This document shows, piece after piece, positions 1 through 8,882 of a stretch of 64,000 bases of DNA (positions within the stretch are counted from its first letter, which is position 1; each line of letters begins with the position of its first letter). The position numbers and the translations under genes are program-made. The stretch comes from Rhodospirillales bacterium (GTDB lineage Bacteria; Pseudomonadota; Alphaproteobacteria; Rhodospirillales; Shumkoniaceae): positions 1 to 64,000 of the forward strand of contig JADHSV010000012.1 of assembly GCA_016776725.1 (NCBI GenBank). The letters run 5' to 3'. The notes under the pieces were generated by a model, which had not been told where the DNA came from, searched no databases, and was given only the letters and a program-made list of their open reading frames with translations.

Positions 1-1
1 C

Positions 2-703
2 CCCGAAAAATCCCGGGCCGAGGTCAATGGTATCGTCAAGCAGATGTGGGACAATTTTGGCCGCGTTGTTGCCGAATACCCCCATCTGGCCAAGTTTGAT
101 GTTTTCGCGAAGGACGGGCGGGTCGAGGTGGTGGGGGTCGAATACATCGATCAGCTTCGCGATGACGGATTGCCCGGCTTGGCTTTTTCCGCCCATATCG
201 GAAATTGGGAAATTCTCTCGCTGGCGGCCACCCAACGCGGAATGCCGCTGGACCGGGTTTACCGCGCCGCCAACAACCCCATTGTCGAACGGCTTTTCAC
301 GCGAGGACGCACGGCGGTGGACGGCGCGTTGATCCCCAAGGGACCGGCGGGGGTGCGGCCACTCCTGAAGTCGTTGAAGGACGGGAACCATCTGGCCCTA
401 TTAATCGATCAGAAGATGAACGACGGAATCGCCGTGCCGTTTTTTGGCCGCGACGCTATGACGGCCACGGCGCTGGCGGAATTTGCCCTGAAGTTCAATT
501 GCCCGGTCGTGCCCGCCCGCGTCGAGCGGCTGGGCGGCGCGCGGTTCCGAATTACCGTCGATCCGCCACTTGAAATGACAAACACCGGCGAGCGCCACGC
601 CGACGTGCTGGCCAACATGACCAGGGTAAATGCAGTCGTGGAACAATGGGTGCGCGACACCCCCGGCCAATGGCTATGGCTGCATAACCGCTGGCCAGAT
701 TGA
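2..703 (+). CDS. Lysophospholipid (lipid A) acyltransferase, LpxL/HtrB-type, 5'-truncated by window
   Basis: The reading frame is open from the first bases of the window, so the N-terminus lies outside; about 233 C-terminal residues are visible. The motif HIGNWE fits the HX4(D/E) catalytic signature of LpxL/LpxM-type acyltransferases. It is followed by a typical stretch (RAANNP, GPAGVRPLLKSL, ALLIDQKMNDGIAVPFFGR) and the ending WLWLHNRWP. The family transfers an acyl chain from acyl-ACP to lipid A precursors at the inner membrane. Which chain position is acylated cannot be told from sequence. The family call is firm; the sub-specificity is open. Confidence 0.9.
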   Translation, partial: PEKSRAEVNGIVKQMWDNFGRVVAEYPHLAKFDVFAKDGRVEVVGVEYIDQLRDDGLPGLAFSAHIGNWEILSLAATQRGMPLDRVYRAANNPIVERLFTRGRTAVDGALIPKGPAGVRPLLKSLKDGNHLALLIDQKMNDGIAVPFFGRDAMTATALAEFALKFNCPVVPARVERLGGARFRITVDPPLEMTNTGERHADVLANMTRVNAVVEQWVRDTPGQWLWLHNRWPD

Positions 704-722
704 GGGTGCGGCGAAAAGTGCG

Positions 723-905
723 CTAGCCGTCGTTGTCCGGCTTAATGATCGGCGGCATGGGGTGTGAGCCGTCCGCAATGGATTGCGAACCAGGAACCCA
801 CACGGTCATTCCCCCTTCCGAACACGCGCTGGCGGAACTCAGGGACAGCGATACAAAGGCCGCTGCCGCGAACATCGGTACCTTGAATTTCCATGCGAAG
901 CGCAT
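723..905 (-). CDS. Small secreted protein of unknown function
   Basis: A 60-residue protein if started at the internal Met that opens a clear export signal (MRFAWKFKVPMFAAAAFVSL, then an SSASA cleavage region). A longer frame adds 13 residues that do not look like a signal peptide. The mature part is only about 35 residues, begins with Cys, and ends in a Pro/Asp-rich tail. The residues before the Cys (A-S-A) do not make a good lipobox, so signal peptidase I cleavage is more likely than lipidation. It is convergent with the acyltransferase gene. No family recognised. Confidence 0.5.
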   Translation of the reverse strand: MRFAWKFKVPMFAAAAFVSLSLSSASACSEGGMTVWVPGSQSIADGSHPMPPIIKPDNDG

Positions 906-992
906 AACCAAGCCTCCATGCGATTGCAAGTCATTCTCAATCAAAGAGACTACCTTATTTTTGTGATTTTTTCCACGGGCTTTTTTGCCGCG

Positions 993-1820
993 CTATTTTT
1001 TCGTTGGCATGGGCGGAACGGTGAGGGACGGGTCGAGGCGCGTCTGGAACAGGCTAATCCCCCAGTGCAAATGGGGTCCCGTCGCACGGCCCGTGGCCCC
1101 CACTTTGCCAATGGAGGCTCCCCGTTTCACGCTCTGCCCCTCATGCACCAGAATTTCATCCATGTGAATGAAGACCGACGACAGACCGAAGCCATGGTCG
1201 ATCATTACCGTCTTGCCGGTGAAGTACATATCCTGATGGACCAGCGAGATGACGCCATCGCCCGAAGCCTTGACGATCGCACCCCTGGGAGCGGCGATGT
1301 CAACGCCGCTGTGTGGCGCGCGCGGCTTGCCATTTAGCACCCGCTGACTGCCGAAAACGCCCGACACCACGCCGTGGATGGGCCAGGCAAGACCCGACAG
1401 GAAATAGGGTGTTGCCGTATCGATTTTACGCGCGTCCTTGATCAGCGCCGATTCCGCCCGGATGCGCTTCACCACTTCCGGGTCTGGCGTCACCTGTTTG
1501 GGGGGAAGGCCGTCAATGCGCTGTACTTTGAACTGGCGCGATTCTACGCCGATCTTTCTGGTGTCGGACGAACCAGATGGCAAGACCACGCGAAGTTCAA
1601 CTTCGGAGGCGGCGTTTCGCCCGAATCCCAGTATGAATTCACCGGCGGGCGACACGCGAACCAGCGATCCATCAACAAAGACTTTTGATCCCGGCGCTGT
1701 TTGCCCAATAACCAATCCGCCCTGCGTGAACTGGCCGTCAAAATTAATATCGACAGCCTCGGCCTGCGCCCCGGTTACGCACAGAAAGGCCGCGAGAAGA
1801 ATCGTACGTTTTAGCGTCAT
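993..1820 (-). CDS. M23 family metallopeptidase (LytM-type), secreted
   Basis: A 275-residue protein with an N-terminal signal peptide (residues 1 to about 20, ending GAQA). A beta-rich middle region precedes a C-terminal peptidase M23 domain. The zinc and catalytic residues are visible: H170 and D174 (APHSGVDIAAPRG) and H250-x-H252 (GPHLHWG). It is therefore probably an active peptidoglycan endopeptidase of the periplasm, not a degenerate EnvC/NlpD-type activator. The ATG shares bases with the TGA of the upstream xseA gene (ATGA), so the two are translationally coupled. An upstream extension of the frame lies inside xseA and was not used. Confidence 0.9.
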   Translation of the reverse strand: MTLKRTILLAAFLCVTGAQAEAVDINFDGQFTQGGLVIGQTAPGSKVFVDGSLVRVSPAGEFILGFGRNAASEVELRVVLPSGSSDTRKIGVESRQFKVQRIDGLPPKQVTPDPEVVKRIRAESALIKDARKIDTATPYFLSGLAWPIHGVVSGVFGSQRVLNGKPRAPHSGVDIAAPRGAIVKASGDGVISLVHQDMYFTGKTVMIDHGFGLSSVFIHMDEILVHEGQSVKRGASIGKVGATGRATGPHLHWGISLFQTRLDPSLTVPPMPTKK

Positions 1821-3265
1821 AAGAGGTTTCCCTGCCGGGTATCTTTTTTGGCTGGTTTGCGCTTTGGTTTCTTCGGTTTTGCCGGGGTCGAACCCTTTAC
1901 AGTGACACCCGTTTCTCCGTCGTGGAAGCGCAGGCGAATGTCCGTACCGGGCGAAAGTTTCGCAGTTGACGTCAGCAATTCTTCGTTTTCCCCTACGGCC
2001 AAGGCAAAGCCACGATCCAGAATGCGTTCGTAAGAACAACTGTCGAGAAGGGCGGCGGCCTGCGCAAAGCGGGCTTCGCGGGCGGTCAAAAGTGTGCGCG
2101 CCGCAGTGGCCAGCGAGCGCCCTTCATAGGTCAGTTTTTCGCGGCAAATGGATAGCTGATGACGCGGAACCGGCAGGCGCGCATACAGCGCCGCCAATCG
2201 CGACGACCTGCGTTCAAGCCCGACTTTCAAACCATTCGCCAGCCGTTCGGCCCGATCGTCCAGACGCTGGGACATATCCTCGACGATCCGACGAAGATTG
2301 GGCAATCCGCGCGCCAGTCCTTCCAGGCGCTGGCTCCGATCCTTCAACAACCGGTTCATGGAACCGACCAGCCGCGCGCCATCGTCCATGACCTGGGCCA
2401 ACAGTTCCATGCGAACCGGCACCGCCATTTCCGCGGCCGCCGTCGGGGTTGGTGCGCGCAGATCGGACACGAAATCAATGAGCGTGAAGTCGGTTTCGTG
2501 ACCTACCGCCGATATCAGCGGAATTTCGCTGCCAGCGGCGGCACGCGCCACGATTTCTTCATTGAAGGCCCACAAATCTTCAAGGCTGCCGCCGCCGCGA
2601 GCCACGATTAACACGTCGGGCCGTGCAACGGCTCCGCCGACGAGAAGTTCATTAAAACCGCTGATCGCCGCGGCGATTTGTTCGGCTGCAGTCTCACCTT
2701 GAACCACGACCGGCCACACGATCACATGGCTTGGAAAACGATCATCCAGACGATGAAGGATATCGCGAATAACCGCGCCCGTGGGGGATGTCACGACACC
2801 GATGACCGTGGGCAGGAACGGGATGGATTTCTTGCGCCCCTCATCGAAAAGGCCCTCGGCGGCCAGTTGGCGTTTGCGTTCTTCCAGCAACTTGAGAAGC
2901 GCGCCCTCGCCAGCGATTTCCATGCTTTCTATGACGATCTGATATTTCGAGCGTCCGGGATAGGTGGTGATACGCCCAGTGGCAATAACCTCAATGCCGT
3001 CTTCGGGCGCGATACCAAGGCGTCCTGCGGTGCCGCGCCAGCACACGGCGTCGAGTACCGCGTCCGCGTCTTTCAGCGCCATATACAGGTGCCCCGACGC
3101 AGCCCGCTTGAAACCGGAAATCTCGCCGCGAACACGAACCCAGGCGAACGATTCTTCGACCACGGTCTTTAGTGATTGTGAAATCTCGCCTACCGACAAA
3201 ATCGGTAGGTTGTGATCGGCCCCGGCGTTAGGTAAGGTCTCATTCATGGGCGTAGTATCCATCAT
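1817..3265 (-). CDS. xseA: Exodeoxyribonuclease VII large subunit
   Basis: About 482 residues from the chosen start. An N-terminal OB-fold domain (LSVGEISQSLKTVVEE, VRVRGEISGFKRAASGHLYM) is followed by the Exonuc_VII_L catalytic region with SPTGAVIRDI and GGGSLEDLWAFNEE. A long helical region and a C-terminal segment (ILDRGFALA) end in a Lys-rich tail. The enzyme degrades single-stranded DNA with XseB, which is not in the window. Start options are the ATG ATG pair at 3265/3262 or ATG at 3247; I prefer 3265 because a G-rich stretch precedes it. The gene is divergent from purD across a very short gap and coupled to the downstream M23 gene. Confidence 0.95.
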   Translation of the reverse strand: MMDTTPMNETLPNAGADHNLPILSVGEISQSLKTVVEESFAWVRVRGEISGFKRAASGHLYMALKDADAVLDAVCWRGTAGRLGIAPEDGIEVIATGRITTYPGRSKYQIVIESMEIAGEGALLKLLEERKRQLAAEGLFDEGRKKSIPFLPTVIGVVTSPTGAVIRDILHRLDDRFPSHVIVWPVVVQGETAAEQIAAAISGFNELLVGGAVARPDVLIVARGGGSLEDLWAFNEEIVARAAAGSEIPLISAVGHETDFTLIDFVSDLRAPTPTAAAEMAVPVRMELLAQVMDDGARLVGSMNRLLKDRSQRLEGLARGLPNLRRIVEDMSQRLDDRAERLANGLKVGLERRSSRLAALYARLPVPRHQLSICREKLTYEGRSLATAARTLLTAREARFAQAAALLDSCSYERILDRGFALAVGENEELLTSTAKLSPGTDIRLRFHDGETGVTVKGSTPAKPKKPKRKPAKKDTRQGNLL

Positions 3266-3310
3266 CGCCCACCGGGCGGCAATACGAGCGACATCGAGGG
3301 AAAAAGAACC

Positions 3311-4585
3311 ATGAAGGTGTTGGTAGTCGGATCTGGCGGACGTGAGCATTCTTTGTGTTGGGCTATCGCCAAGTCTCCGCGCTGCGCAAAACTGTACTGC
3401 GCGCCCGGTAACGCCGGGATCGAAGAGGTGGCGAAATGCGTTCCCCTCGAAGCTTCCGATGTTGATGGCATCGTTAACTTCGCCGTCGAAAATAAAATCG
3501 GTCTTGTGGTTGTTGGCCCGGAAGTGCCCCTCGTGGCCGGTCTAGTGGATCGCCTCAATGAAATCGGGATTCGCGCGTTTGGTCCCACGGCGGCGGCGGC
3601 AGCGCTTGAGGGCTCGAAGGCCTTCATGAAGGAATTGTGCGAAAAATACGGTGTTCCGTCGGCCGAATTCGGTCATTTCGACGAACCCGATTCGGCAAAG
3701 GATTTCATCCGCCGCAAAGGCGCGCCCATCGTGGTAAAGGCGGACGGCCTGGCCGCAGGCAAAGGAGTCATTCTTTGCCGCAACGAGCACGAAGCCTATG
3801 CGGCAATCGATCATCTTATGACCGAACGTGCCTTCGGCGCGGCTGGCGACGAGGTGATTATCGAGGAATTCCTGACCGGCGAGGAAGCCAGCTTATTCGT
3901 GCTGGTGGATGGGGTTCGCGCCGTGCCGCTTGTTTCAGCGCAAGACCATAAACTCGCCTATGACGGTGACGAAGGTCCCAACACCGGCGGCATGGGTGCC
4001 TACACCCCTGCCCCCGTCCTGACGCCCGAAATCACCAAAATCGCCATGGACGAAATCGTCACGCCGACCATCGAAGGTATGGCGGCCGAAGGGAAACCTT
4101 ACAAGGGCGTCCTGTACGCGGGCCTGATGATCAAGGACGGCAGGCCGAAATTGCTGGAATACAACGTGCGCTTCGGCGACCCCGAGTGTCAGCCCCTGAT
4201 GGTGCGCCTGAAATCCGACATTCTGGATGCATTGATCGCCTGCGCGGATGGCACGCTGGACAAGGTTAAGATCGAATGGCGAAAAGAAGCGGCGCTAACG
4301 GTCGTCATGGCCGCCAAGGGCTATCCGGGCAGGTACGAAAAAGGTTCAGAAATCAGGGGGCTGGACAAGGCCAATGCCGTTGATGGCGTCACCGTCTTCC
4401 ATGCCGGAACCAACGCTGAAAACGGGATCATCCTTGCCAACGGCGGACGCGTGTTGAACGTGACAGCGTTGGGCAAAACGGTAGCGGATGCCCAGAAACG
4501 GGCTTACGAAGCCGTGGACCTGATTGACTGGCCGGAAGGTTTTTGCCGTCGCGACATCGGCTGGCGGGCCATCAATCGCAAGTAA
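3311..4585 (+). CDS. purD: Phosphoribosylamine-glycine ligase
   Basis: A 424-residue protein of full length for the GAR synthetase family. It begins with the N-terminal PurD motif (VVGSGGREHSL) and has an ATP-grasp core (VKADGLAAGKGV, EEFLTGEEAS, NTGGMGAYTPAP). The metal and substrate segment is LLEYNVRFGDPE, followed by a C-terminal domain. It catalyses the ATP-dependent joining of phosphoribosylamine and glycine in de novo purine synthesis. It stands alone, divergent from xseA and followed by the DUF1244 gene about 75 bases downstream. Confidence 0.97.
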   Translation: MKVLVVGSGGREHSLCWAIAKSPRCAKLYCAPGNAGIEEVAKCVPLEASDVDGIVNFAVENKIGLVVVGPEVPLVAGLVDRLNEIGIRAFGPTAAAAALEGSKAFMKELCEKYGVPSAEFGHFDEPDSAKDFIRRKGAPIVVKADGLAAGKGVILCRNEHEAYAAIDHLMTERAFGAAGDEVIIEEFLTGEEASLFVLVDGVRAVPLVSAQDHKLAYDGDEGPNTGGMGAYTPAPVLTPEITKIAMDEIVTPTIEGMAAEGKPYKGVLYAGLMIKDGRPKLLEYNVRFGDPECQPLMVRLKSDILDALIACADGTLDKVKIEWRKEAALTVVMAAKGYPGRYEKGSEIRGLDKANAVDGVTVFHAGTNAENGIILANGGRVLNVTALGKTVADAQKRAYEAVDLIDWPEGFCRRDIGWRAINRK

Positions 4586-4659
4586 CCGTTTTTCTCCCCT
4601 CCGAGATCGGACGCGCACCCTATATGCAAGGGGCATTGCCGTTTGCCGGGAGGAAAACC

Positions 4660-4977
4660 ATGGACAATCAAACCCGTATCGAGCTGGAAGCCGCCGCGTT
4701 CCGCGGATTGATGCAACACCTGCAAAACCGCACCGACGTTCAAAATATCGACCTGATGAACCTTTCCGGGTTTTGCCGCAACTGCCTGTCCAAATGGTAC
4801 CGGGCGGCCGCCCGGGATCGCGGGGTGGAAATGACCTATGATGATGCGCGCAAAGTCGTCTACGGCATGCCCTATGACGATTGGCGCGGCAAATACCAGC
4901 TTGAGGCAAGCGACGATCAAAAGCGTGCGTTCGAGGAAACCAAACCGCTGCACGCCAAGATCAGCGGCCACAATTAG
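4660..4977 (+). CDS. DUF1244 family protein
   Basis: A 105-residue small protein with a signature CRNCLSKWY (C39, C42) and the conserved segments YDDARKVVYGMPYDDWRGKYQ and FEETKPLHAKI. These are characteristic of the DUF1244 family, which is widespread in proteobacteria and has no established function. The start ATG is preceded by a good ribosome-binding site (AGGAAA, 4651-4656); a longer frame beginning inside purD was not used. The paired cysteines suggest metal or redox binding, but that is inference. Confidence 0.85.
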   Translation: MDNQTRIELEAAAFRGLMQHLQNRTDVQNIDLMNLSGFCRNCLSKWYRAAARDRGVEMTYDDARKVVYGMPYDDWRGKYQLEASDDQKRAFEETKPLHAKISGHN

Positions 4978-4989
4978 AGGATCCCCCAC

Positions 4990-5898
4990 TTAACGTCCGG
5001 GCGTCACCTTCCAACTGGTTCCATCCGCGAGGGAGTAGAGAACTGCGGGCTTGCCGCTTGTCGGATCAGCCGAGGTTTGGATTTTGGAAACGATTGGCGA
5101 GGGGTGTCGAACGCCGCCCAAATTCCGGAAACGGGTTTGCGCGAAGGTGACAACGCGCAAATTCCTGCGTGACGCATCAGGCAGGGCAATATCGGGAATA
5201 CCGTCGGCATTTGCATCCAGAATGGCGGAAAGACCAAGTTCACGGGACCCCATAACATGGTTGGAAAATCCGTTCTCGCGATAAACCTCGACCAGCCGGT
5301 CGTCTTCCCATCTGTAAAGAATGAGAATGCCGCCGATATGCGGCGTGCGGACGATGGCAATTTCGGTCCTTCCGTCACCGTCGAAATCCGCCGCACCCAC
5401 AGGATTGAGCCAGCGATGAGGCAACCCGATCGCGGGCGCTTCGGCAAGGATTGCCAAACGATCATTGCGGACGCCCACCACGGCCAACGCCGCGCCAGTA
5501 TCCAGGTAGCTGCGAACCACGAGAATTTCATCGGTTCCGTCGCTATTCAGATCAACAAGGCGGACAAGGCGATCTTCAAAAACGGAAGTGGTACCCAGTT
5601 CAAGCGATACGATACGCCCATCGGCAAGCTGGGCGGAAAGACCCGAGGCTTCGACGGCATCCCCAAGTACGCCGTGCCGATAACGCCCCGTTGGTCCGCT
5701 CAACCACGCAGCCGTGATATTGCGCTCGCCATATGCGACCTCGCCATCGGGAAGCATATCCGAACGCGGCTCGGCCACGGTATTGGGTTGGGGTGGCGGC
5801 GAAACCTCGGTGACGGAAAATTGGACACCATCGGCCATGGCCGGAACCGCGGCCAACTTGAATAGCAAAAATCCCCATAAAATTGCCGAACGGTTCAT
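4990..5898 (-). CDS. Secreted FG-GAP/VCBS-repeat protein
   Basis: A 302-residue protein with a signal peptide (cleavage near residue 22, after VPAMA). It has three calcium-binding-like DxDxDG motifs typical of FG-GAP repeats: DLNSDGTDE (116-124), DFDGDGRTE (171-179) and DANADGIPD (228-236). These predict a partial beta-propeller in the periplasm or outside the cell. No catalytic domain is visible. Its ATG overlaps the TGA of the upstream dienelactone-hydrolase-like gene (ATGA), so the two form an operon. Function unknown; substrate binding or adhesion are only guesses from the fold. Confidence 0.75.
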   Translation of the reverse strand: MNRSAILWGFLLFKLAAVPAMADGVQFSVTEVSPPPQPNTVAEPRSDMLPDGEVAYGERNITAAWLSGPTGRYRHGVLGDAVEASGLSAQLADGRIVSLELGTTSVFEDRLVRLVDLNSDGTDEILVVRSYLDTGAALAVVGVRNDRLAILAEAPAIGLPHRWLNPVGAADFDGDGRTEIAIVRTPHIGGILILYRWEDDRLVEVYRENGFSNHVMGSRELGLSAILDANADGIPDIALPDASRRNLRVVTFAQTRFRNLGGVRHPSPIVSKIQTSADPTSGKPAVLYSLADGTSWKVTPGR

Positions 5899-6758
5899 GG
5901 AAGGTATAGGCTTTTCTTGAGGAAACCAATCGTCCTTCCCCAGGCCAGTCCGGCGGCGTCGGAATTGTAGCGCGCGGCATTGGTATCGTTGCTGAACCCA
6001 TGGTCGGCCCCTTCGTAGATATGAAGGTCGTAGCGCACCTCTTCCTTCTTCAGCGCGGCCTCAAATTCGGCAATGCCCGCGTTTATGGGTTTGTCCAACC
6101 CGGCATAGTGCAAAAGCAGTTTGGCCCGGATTTTCCTGACGTCCTCGGCACCGGGTTGGCGGCCATAATAGGAATCGGCGGACGCCAGACCGGGCGAGCG
6201 CACCGCAAGCCAGTTGGCTACGGCCCCGCCCCAACCAAACCCGACGCACCCCACCCGGCCTGTCGCGTCCGGTCTGGCCATCAAATAGGGAACGGCCGCG
6301 ACAAAATCGGTGAAAACTATTTCAGGATCCAGCGCACCGATCAGGGAACGGGCCTTGTCGGGATCGGCCGGCGTGCCGCCCACACCGGAAAGCATGTCCG
6401 GCGCAAAGGCAAGGAACCCCTCTAGCGCAAGGCGTCTGACCACATCCTCGATATGCGGATTTAGGCCCCTGTTTTCGTGAACGACCACGACAGCTGGCAA
6501 ATCCACCCCGTATTGGGGCTTTGCCAAATAGCCCGAAATTTTTCCACCGCTACCATCATAGGATACGCGAGATATTTCAAGCCGTCCGTCGTCCTCGCTG
6601 ACCATGGCGGAAAGCGCGTAACTATTCTCCAGTAGTGGCAACAGAACGCTTGCGGCGACGGTCCCCCCGACCAGCGCCGTAATCCGCGCAACAAAGGTGC
6701 GGCGCGCCAGCGGCACACGGGTGTATTCGTCATAAAGATCGATGATCGCCTGTTCCAT
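5895..6758 (-). CDS. Dienelactone hydrolase family protein, nucleophile position occupied by Gly
   Basis: A 287-residue alpha/beta-hydrolase of the dienelactone hydrolase type. An N-terminal hydrophobic segment follows Arg-Arg (RRTFVARI, about residues 19-45), suggesting Tat-type export or a membrane anchor. VVVHENRGLNPHIEDV supplies the conserved Glu of the family. The acid and base of the triad look intact (D222 in GLDKPIN, H253 in GADHGFS). The nucleophile elbow, however, reads GFGWGG (173-178), with Gly175 where family members usually carry Cys or Ser. The protein may be inactive, use another residue, or belong to an atypical subfamily. It is co-transcribed with the FG-GAP protein gene. 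Confidence 0.8.
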   Translation of the reverse strand: MEQAIIDLYDEYTRVPLARRTFVARITALVGGTVAASVLLPLLENSYALSAMVSEDDGRLEISRVSYDGSGGKISGYLAKPQYGVDLPAVVVVHENRGLNPHIEDVVRRLALEGFLAFAPDMLSGVGGTPADPDKARSLIGALDPEIVFTDFVAAVPYLMARPDATGRVGCVGFGWGGAVANWLAVRSPGLASADSYYGRQPGAEDVRKIRAKLLLHYAGLDKPINAGIAEFEAALKKEEVRYDLHIYEGADHGFSNDTNAARYNSDAAGLAWGRTIGFLKKSLYLP

Positions 6759-6836
6759 ATCTTCCCCCGGCCAAACGCTGCCCAAACACATGGTGGATCA
6801 AGAAAAAATGTTTGAGTGGGATCACGAGATAGTGAA

Positions 6837-7289
6837 TTAGCGCAGTTCGCGGAAGAACGACTGCAAAAGCTCGGAGCACCGGGTCTCGTCCAGCCCGCCG
6901 ACGACTTCGGGTTTGTGATGGCAGGTGCTTTGCTGAAAGACGCGCGGGCCGTGATCAACGCCACCGCTTTTGGGGTCGTACGCACCGAAATAAAGGCGGC
7001 GAATGCGCGCAAACGAAATGGCAGCAGCGCACATGGGGCACGGTTCAAGGGTGACGTAAAGGTCGCACGCCGTCAGCCGTGGCCGACCAAACTTTCTGGC
7101 CCCTTCCTGGATAAGGATCATTTCGGCGTGACCGGTGGGATCGCCCGTTTCCTCGACCCGGTTTCCGGCTGCGGAAATGATTGCACCCGACGATGCATCG
7201 ACCAGAACCGCCCCGACAGGCACCTCGCCCCGCAACCCGGCAGCATGGGCCTGTTTGTACGCGTGATCCATATATGACTTGTCTTCCAT
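6837..7289 (-). CDS. tadA: tRNA-specific adenosine deaminase
   Basis: A 150-residue protein with the complete cytidine/deoxycytidylate deaminase-type zinc site: H54-A-E56 (TGHAEM) and P-C84-P-M-C87. The layout matches TadA, which converts A34 of tRNA-Arg(ACG) to inosine. ATG at 7289 was chosen because it has a G-rich ribosome-binding site and starts just before the domain; upstream in-frame codons reach into the divergent gene's leader. It is divergent from the C26 amidotransferase gene. Confidence 0.93.
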   Translation of the reverse strand: MEDKSYMDHAYKQAHAAGLRGEVPVGAVLVDASSGAIISAAGNRVEETGDPTGHAEMILIQEGARKFGRPRLTACDLYVTLEPCPMCAAAISFARIRRLYFGAYDPKSGGVDHGPRVFQQSTCHHKPEVVGGLDETRCSELLQSFFRELR

Positions 7290-7369
7290 GCCCCCAGATT
7301 GGAGCCAATCGGCTTCAGGGTCAAGAGAGGCGCTTGCCGCTATCGCCTTGGAGACGTACATTGCGCCCC

Positions 7370-8089
7370 ATGAGAAAACCCGTAATCGGCATTACACTGG
7401 ATTGCGAAGAGCCCGGAGGTTATTCAAAATTTCCGTGGTATGCAGCCCGCGAGAACTATTGCGGCGCGGTCAACCGCGCCGGTGGTGTGCCGCTGCTGCT
7501 CGCTCACGAAACCGATCTGGCCGACGCCTATCTTGATTTGCTGGACGGACTGGTTATCACCGGCGGAAATTTCGACGTGGATCCGGCATTGTTCGGCGCG
7601 GCCTCGCGCCACGAAACGGTTGCCACCAAGGACCGGCGGACCGCGTTCGAGCTGGCGGTAACGCGCGGCGCACTGGCGCGCAATATGCCGGTGTTGGGCA
7701 TTTGTGGCGGCCAACAGCTTTTGCATGTGGTTCTGGGCGGCGAGCTTATTCAGCATATTCCCGACGAGGTGCAAAACCCGCTGGCCCACGAACAGCCAAA
7801 CCCGCGCAACGAGGCGGGGCACGACGTTTCCGTTCTTGAGGGCACACAGCTTCACCAAATCGTCGGCGCGAACACATTGGCCGTCAACAGCGCCCATCAT
7901 CAGGCGGCCACGGGTGAACCCGACGGCGTTGTGATCAACGCGACGGCATCCGACGGCGTGATCGAGGGTATCGAAGCACCTGCGTATCGGTTCTGTATCG
8001 GCGTTCAGTGGCATCCGGAATTCGCGATTCAAGCGGGTGATGAAAAACTATTCGCGGCCTTTATCAAAGCCGCCCAAAACAAGGACTAA
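7370..8089 (+). CDS. Class I glutamine amidotransferase-like hydrolase, peptidase C26 (PuuD-like)
   Basis: A 239-residue protein with the complete class I amidotransferase triad: nucleophile C112 in LGICGGQQ, and H215/E217 in GVQWHPEF. The N-terminal part (KPVIGIT, VPLLLAHE, LVITGGNFDVDPALFG) is typical of gamma-glutamyl-GABA hydrolases and related C26 peptidases. These act on gamma-glutamyl amides, for example in putrescine breakdown. No other putrescine genes are nearby, so the exact substrate is uncertain. It is followed 7 bases later by the pseudouridine synthase gene. Confidence 0.85.
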   Translation: MRKPVIGITLDCEEPGGYSKFPWYAARENYCGAVNRAGGVPLLLAHETDLADAYLDLLDGLVITGGNFDVDPALFGAASRHETVATKDRRTAFELAVTRGALARNMPVLGICGGQQLLHVVLGGELIQHIPDEVQNPLAHEQPNPRNEAGHDVSVLEGTQLHQIVGANTLAVNSAHHQAATGEPDGVVINATASDGVIEGIEAPAYRFCIGVQWHPEFAIQAGDEKLFAAFIKAAQNKD

Positions 8090-8096
8090 GTGACCG

Positions 8097-8882
8097 ATGG
8101 CCGAAGAAAAGGCTGAACGAATTGCCAAGGTATTGGCCCGCGCCGGGCTTTGCTCGCGCCGCGAAGCGGAACGCTGGATTGCCGACGGGCGGGTTGCGGT
8201 CAACAAGAAGGTTCTTGTTACGCCCGCCGTTACGGTGACGTCCAGGGATCGCATCGTGGTCGATGGCAAACTGTTGCCGGAAGCCGAACAAACCAAACTT
8301 TGGCGCTATCATAAACCGACAGGCCTTTTGACAAGTCACGGCGATCCCCGCGGTCGCAACACGGTTTTCGCCGCCCTTCCCAGCCACATGGGCCGCGTGA
8401 TTTCGGTCGGCAGACTGGACTACAATTCGGAAGGCCTGCTTTTGCTGACCAACGACGGCGAACTGGCGCGCAAGCTTGAGATGCCCGCCACTGGCTGGTT
8501 GCGCCGCTATCGGGTGCGCGTTCATGGCCGGGTCGATGAGGCCCAGTTGGAACGGCTGGCCAAGGGCGTCGAAGTCGAGGGCGTTCGCTATGGCCCGGTG
8601 GAGGCGCGGCTGGACAAGGTGCAGCGCGCCAATGCATGGCTGACGGTGTCGTTGCGCGAGGGCAAAAACCGCGAAGTCCGGAAAATCATGGAGCACCTTG
8701 GTCTGGACGTAAACCGCCTGATCCGCACCTCGTACGGCCCGTTCCAGCTTGGCAATCTTTCAAGCGGCGAGGTTTCCCAGGTTCCCGCAAAAGCACTTCG
8801 CGAGCAGTTGGGGATTGACCAAAACAAGGTTGAAACCGTGGAAAAGAAAAAGCCTGCGGCAAAGCCGCGCAGGGTTCGGTAA
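8097..8882 (+). CDS. rluB: rRNA pseudouridine synthase, RsuA/RluB family
   Basis: A 261-residue protein with an N-terminal S4 RNA-binding domain (RIAKVLARAGLCSRREAERW). A pseudouridine synthase core carries the catalytic Asp108 in the motif GRLDYNSEGLLLLTND, and REGKNREVRKIMEHLG is the typical family helix. The length and tail fit RluB (23S rRNA position 2605 in E. coli) better than RsuA, but RluE/RsuA-type specificity cannot be excluded. The stop codon overlaps the rsmD start (TAATG), so the two rRNA-modification genes are coupled. Confidence 0.88.
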   Translation: MAEEKAERIAKVLARAGLCSRREAERWIADGRVAVNKKVLVTPAVTVTSRDRIVVDGKLLPEAEQTKLWRYHKPTGLLTSHGDPRGRNTVFAALPSHMGRVISVGRLDYNSEGLLLLTNDGELARKLEMPATGWLRRYRVRVHGRVDEAQLERLAKGVEVEGVRYGPVEARLDKVQRANAWLTVSLREGKNREVRKIMEHLGLDVNRLIRTSYGPFQLGNLSSGEVSQVPAKALREQLGIDQNKVETVEKKKPAAKPRRVR

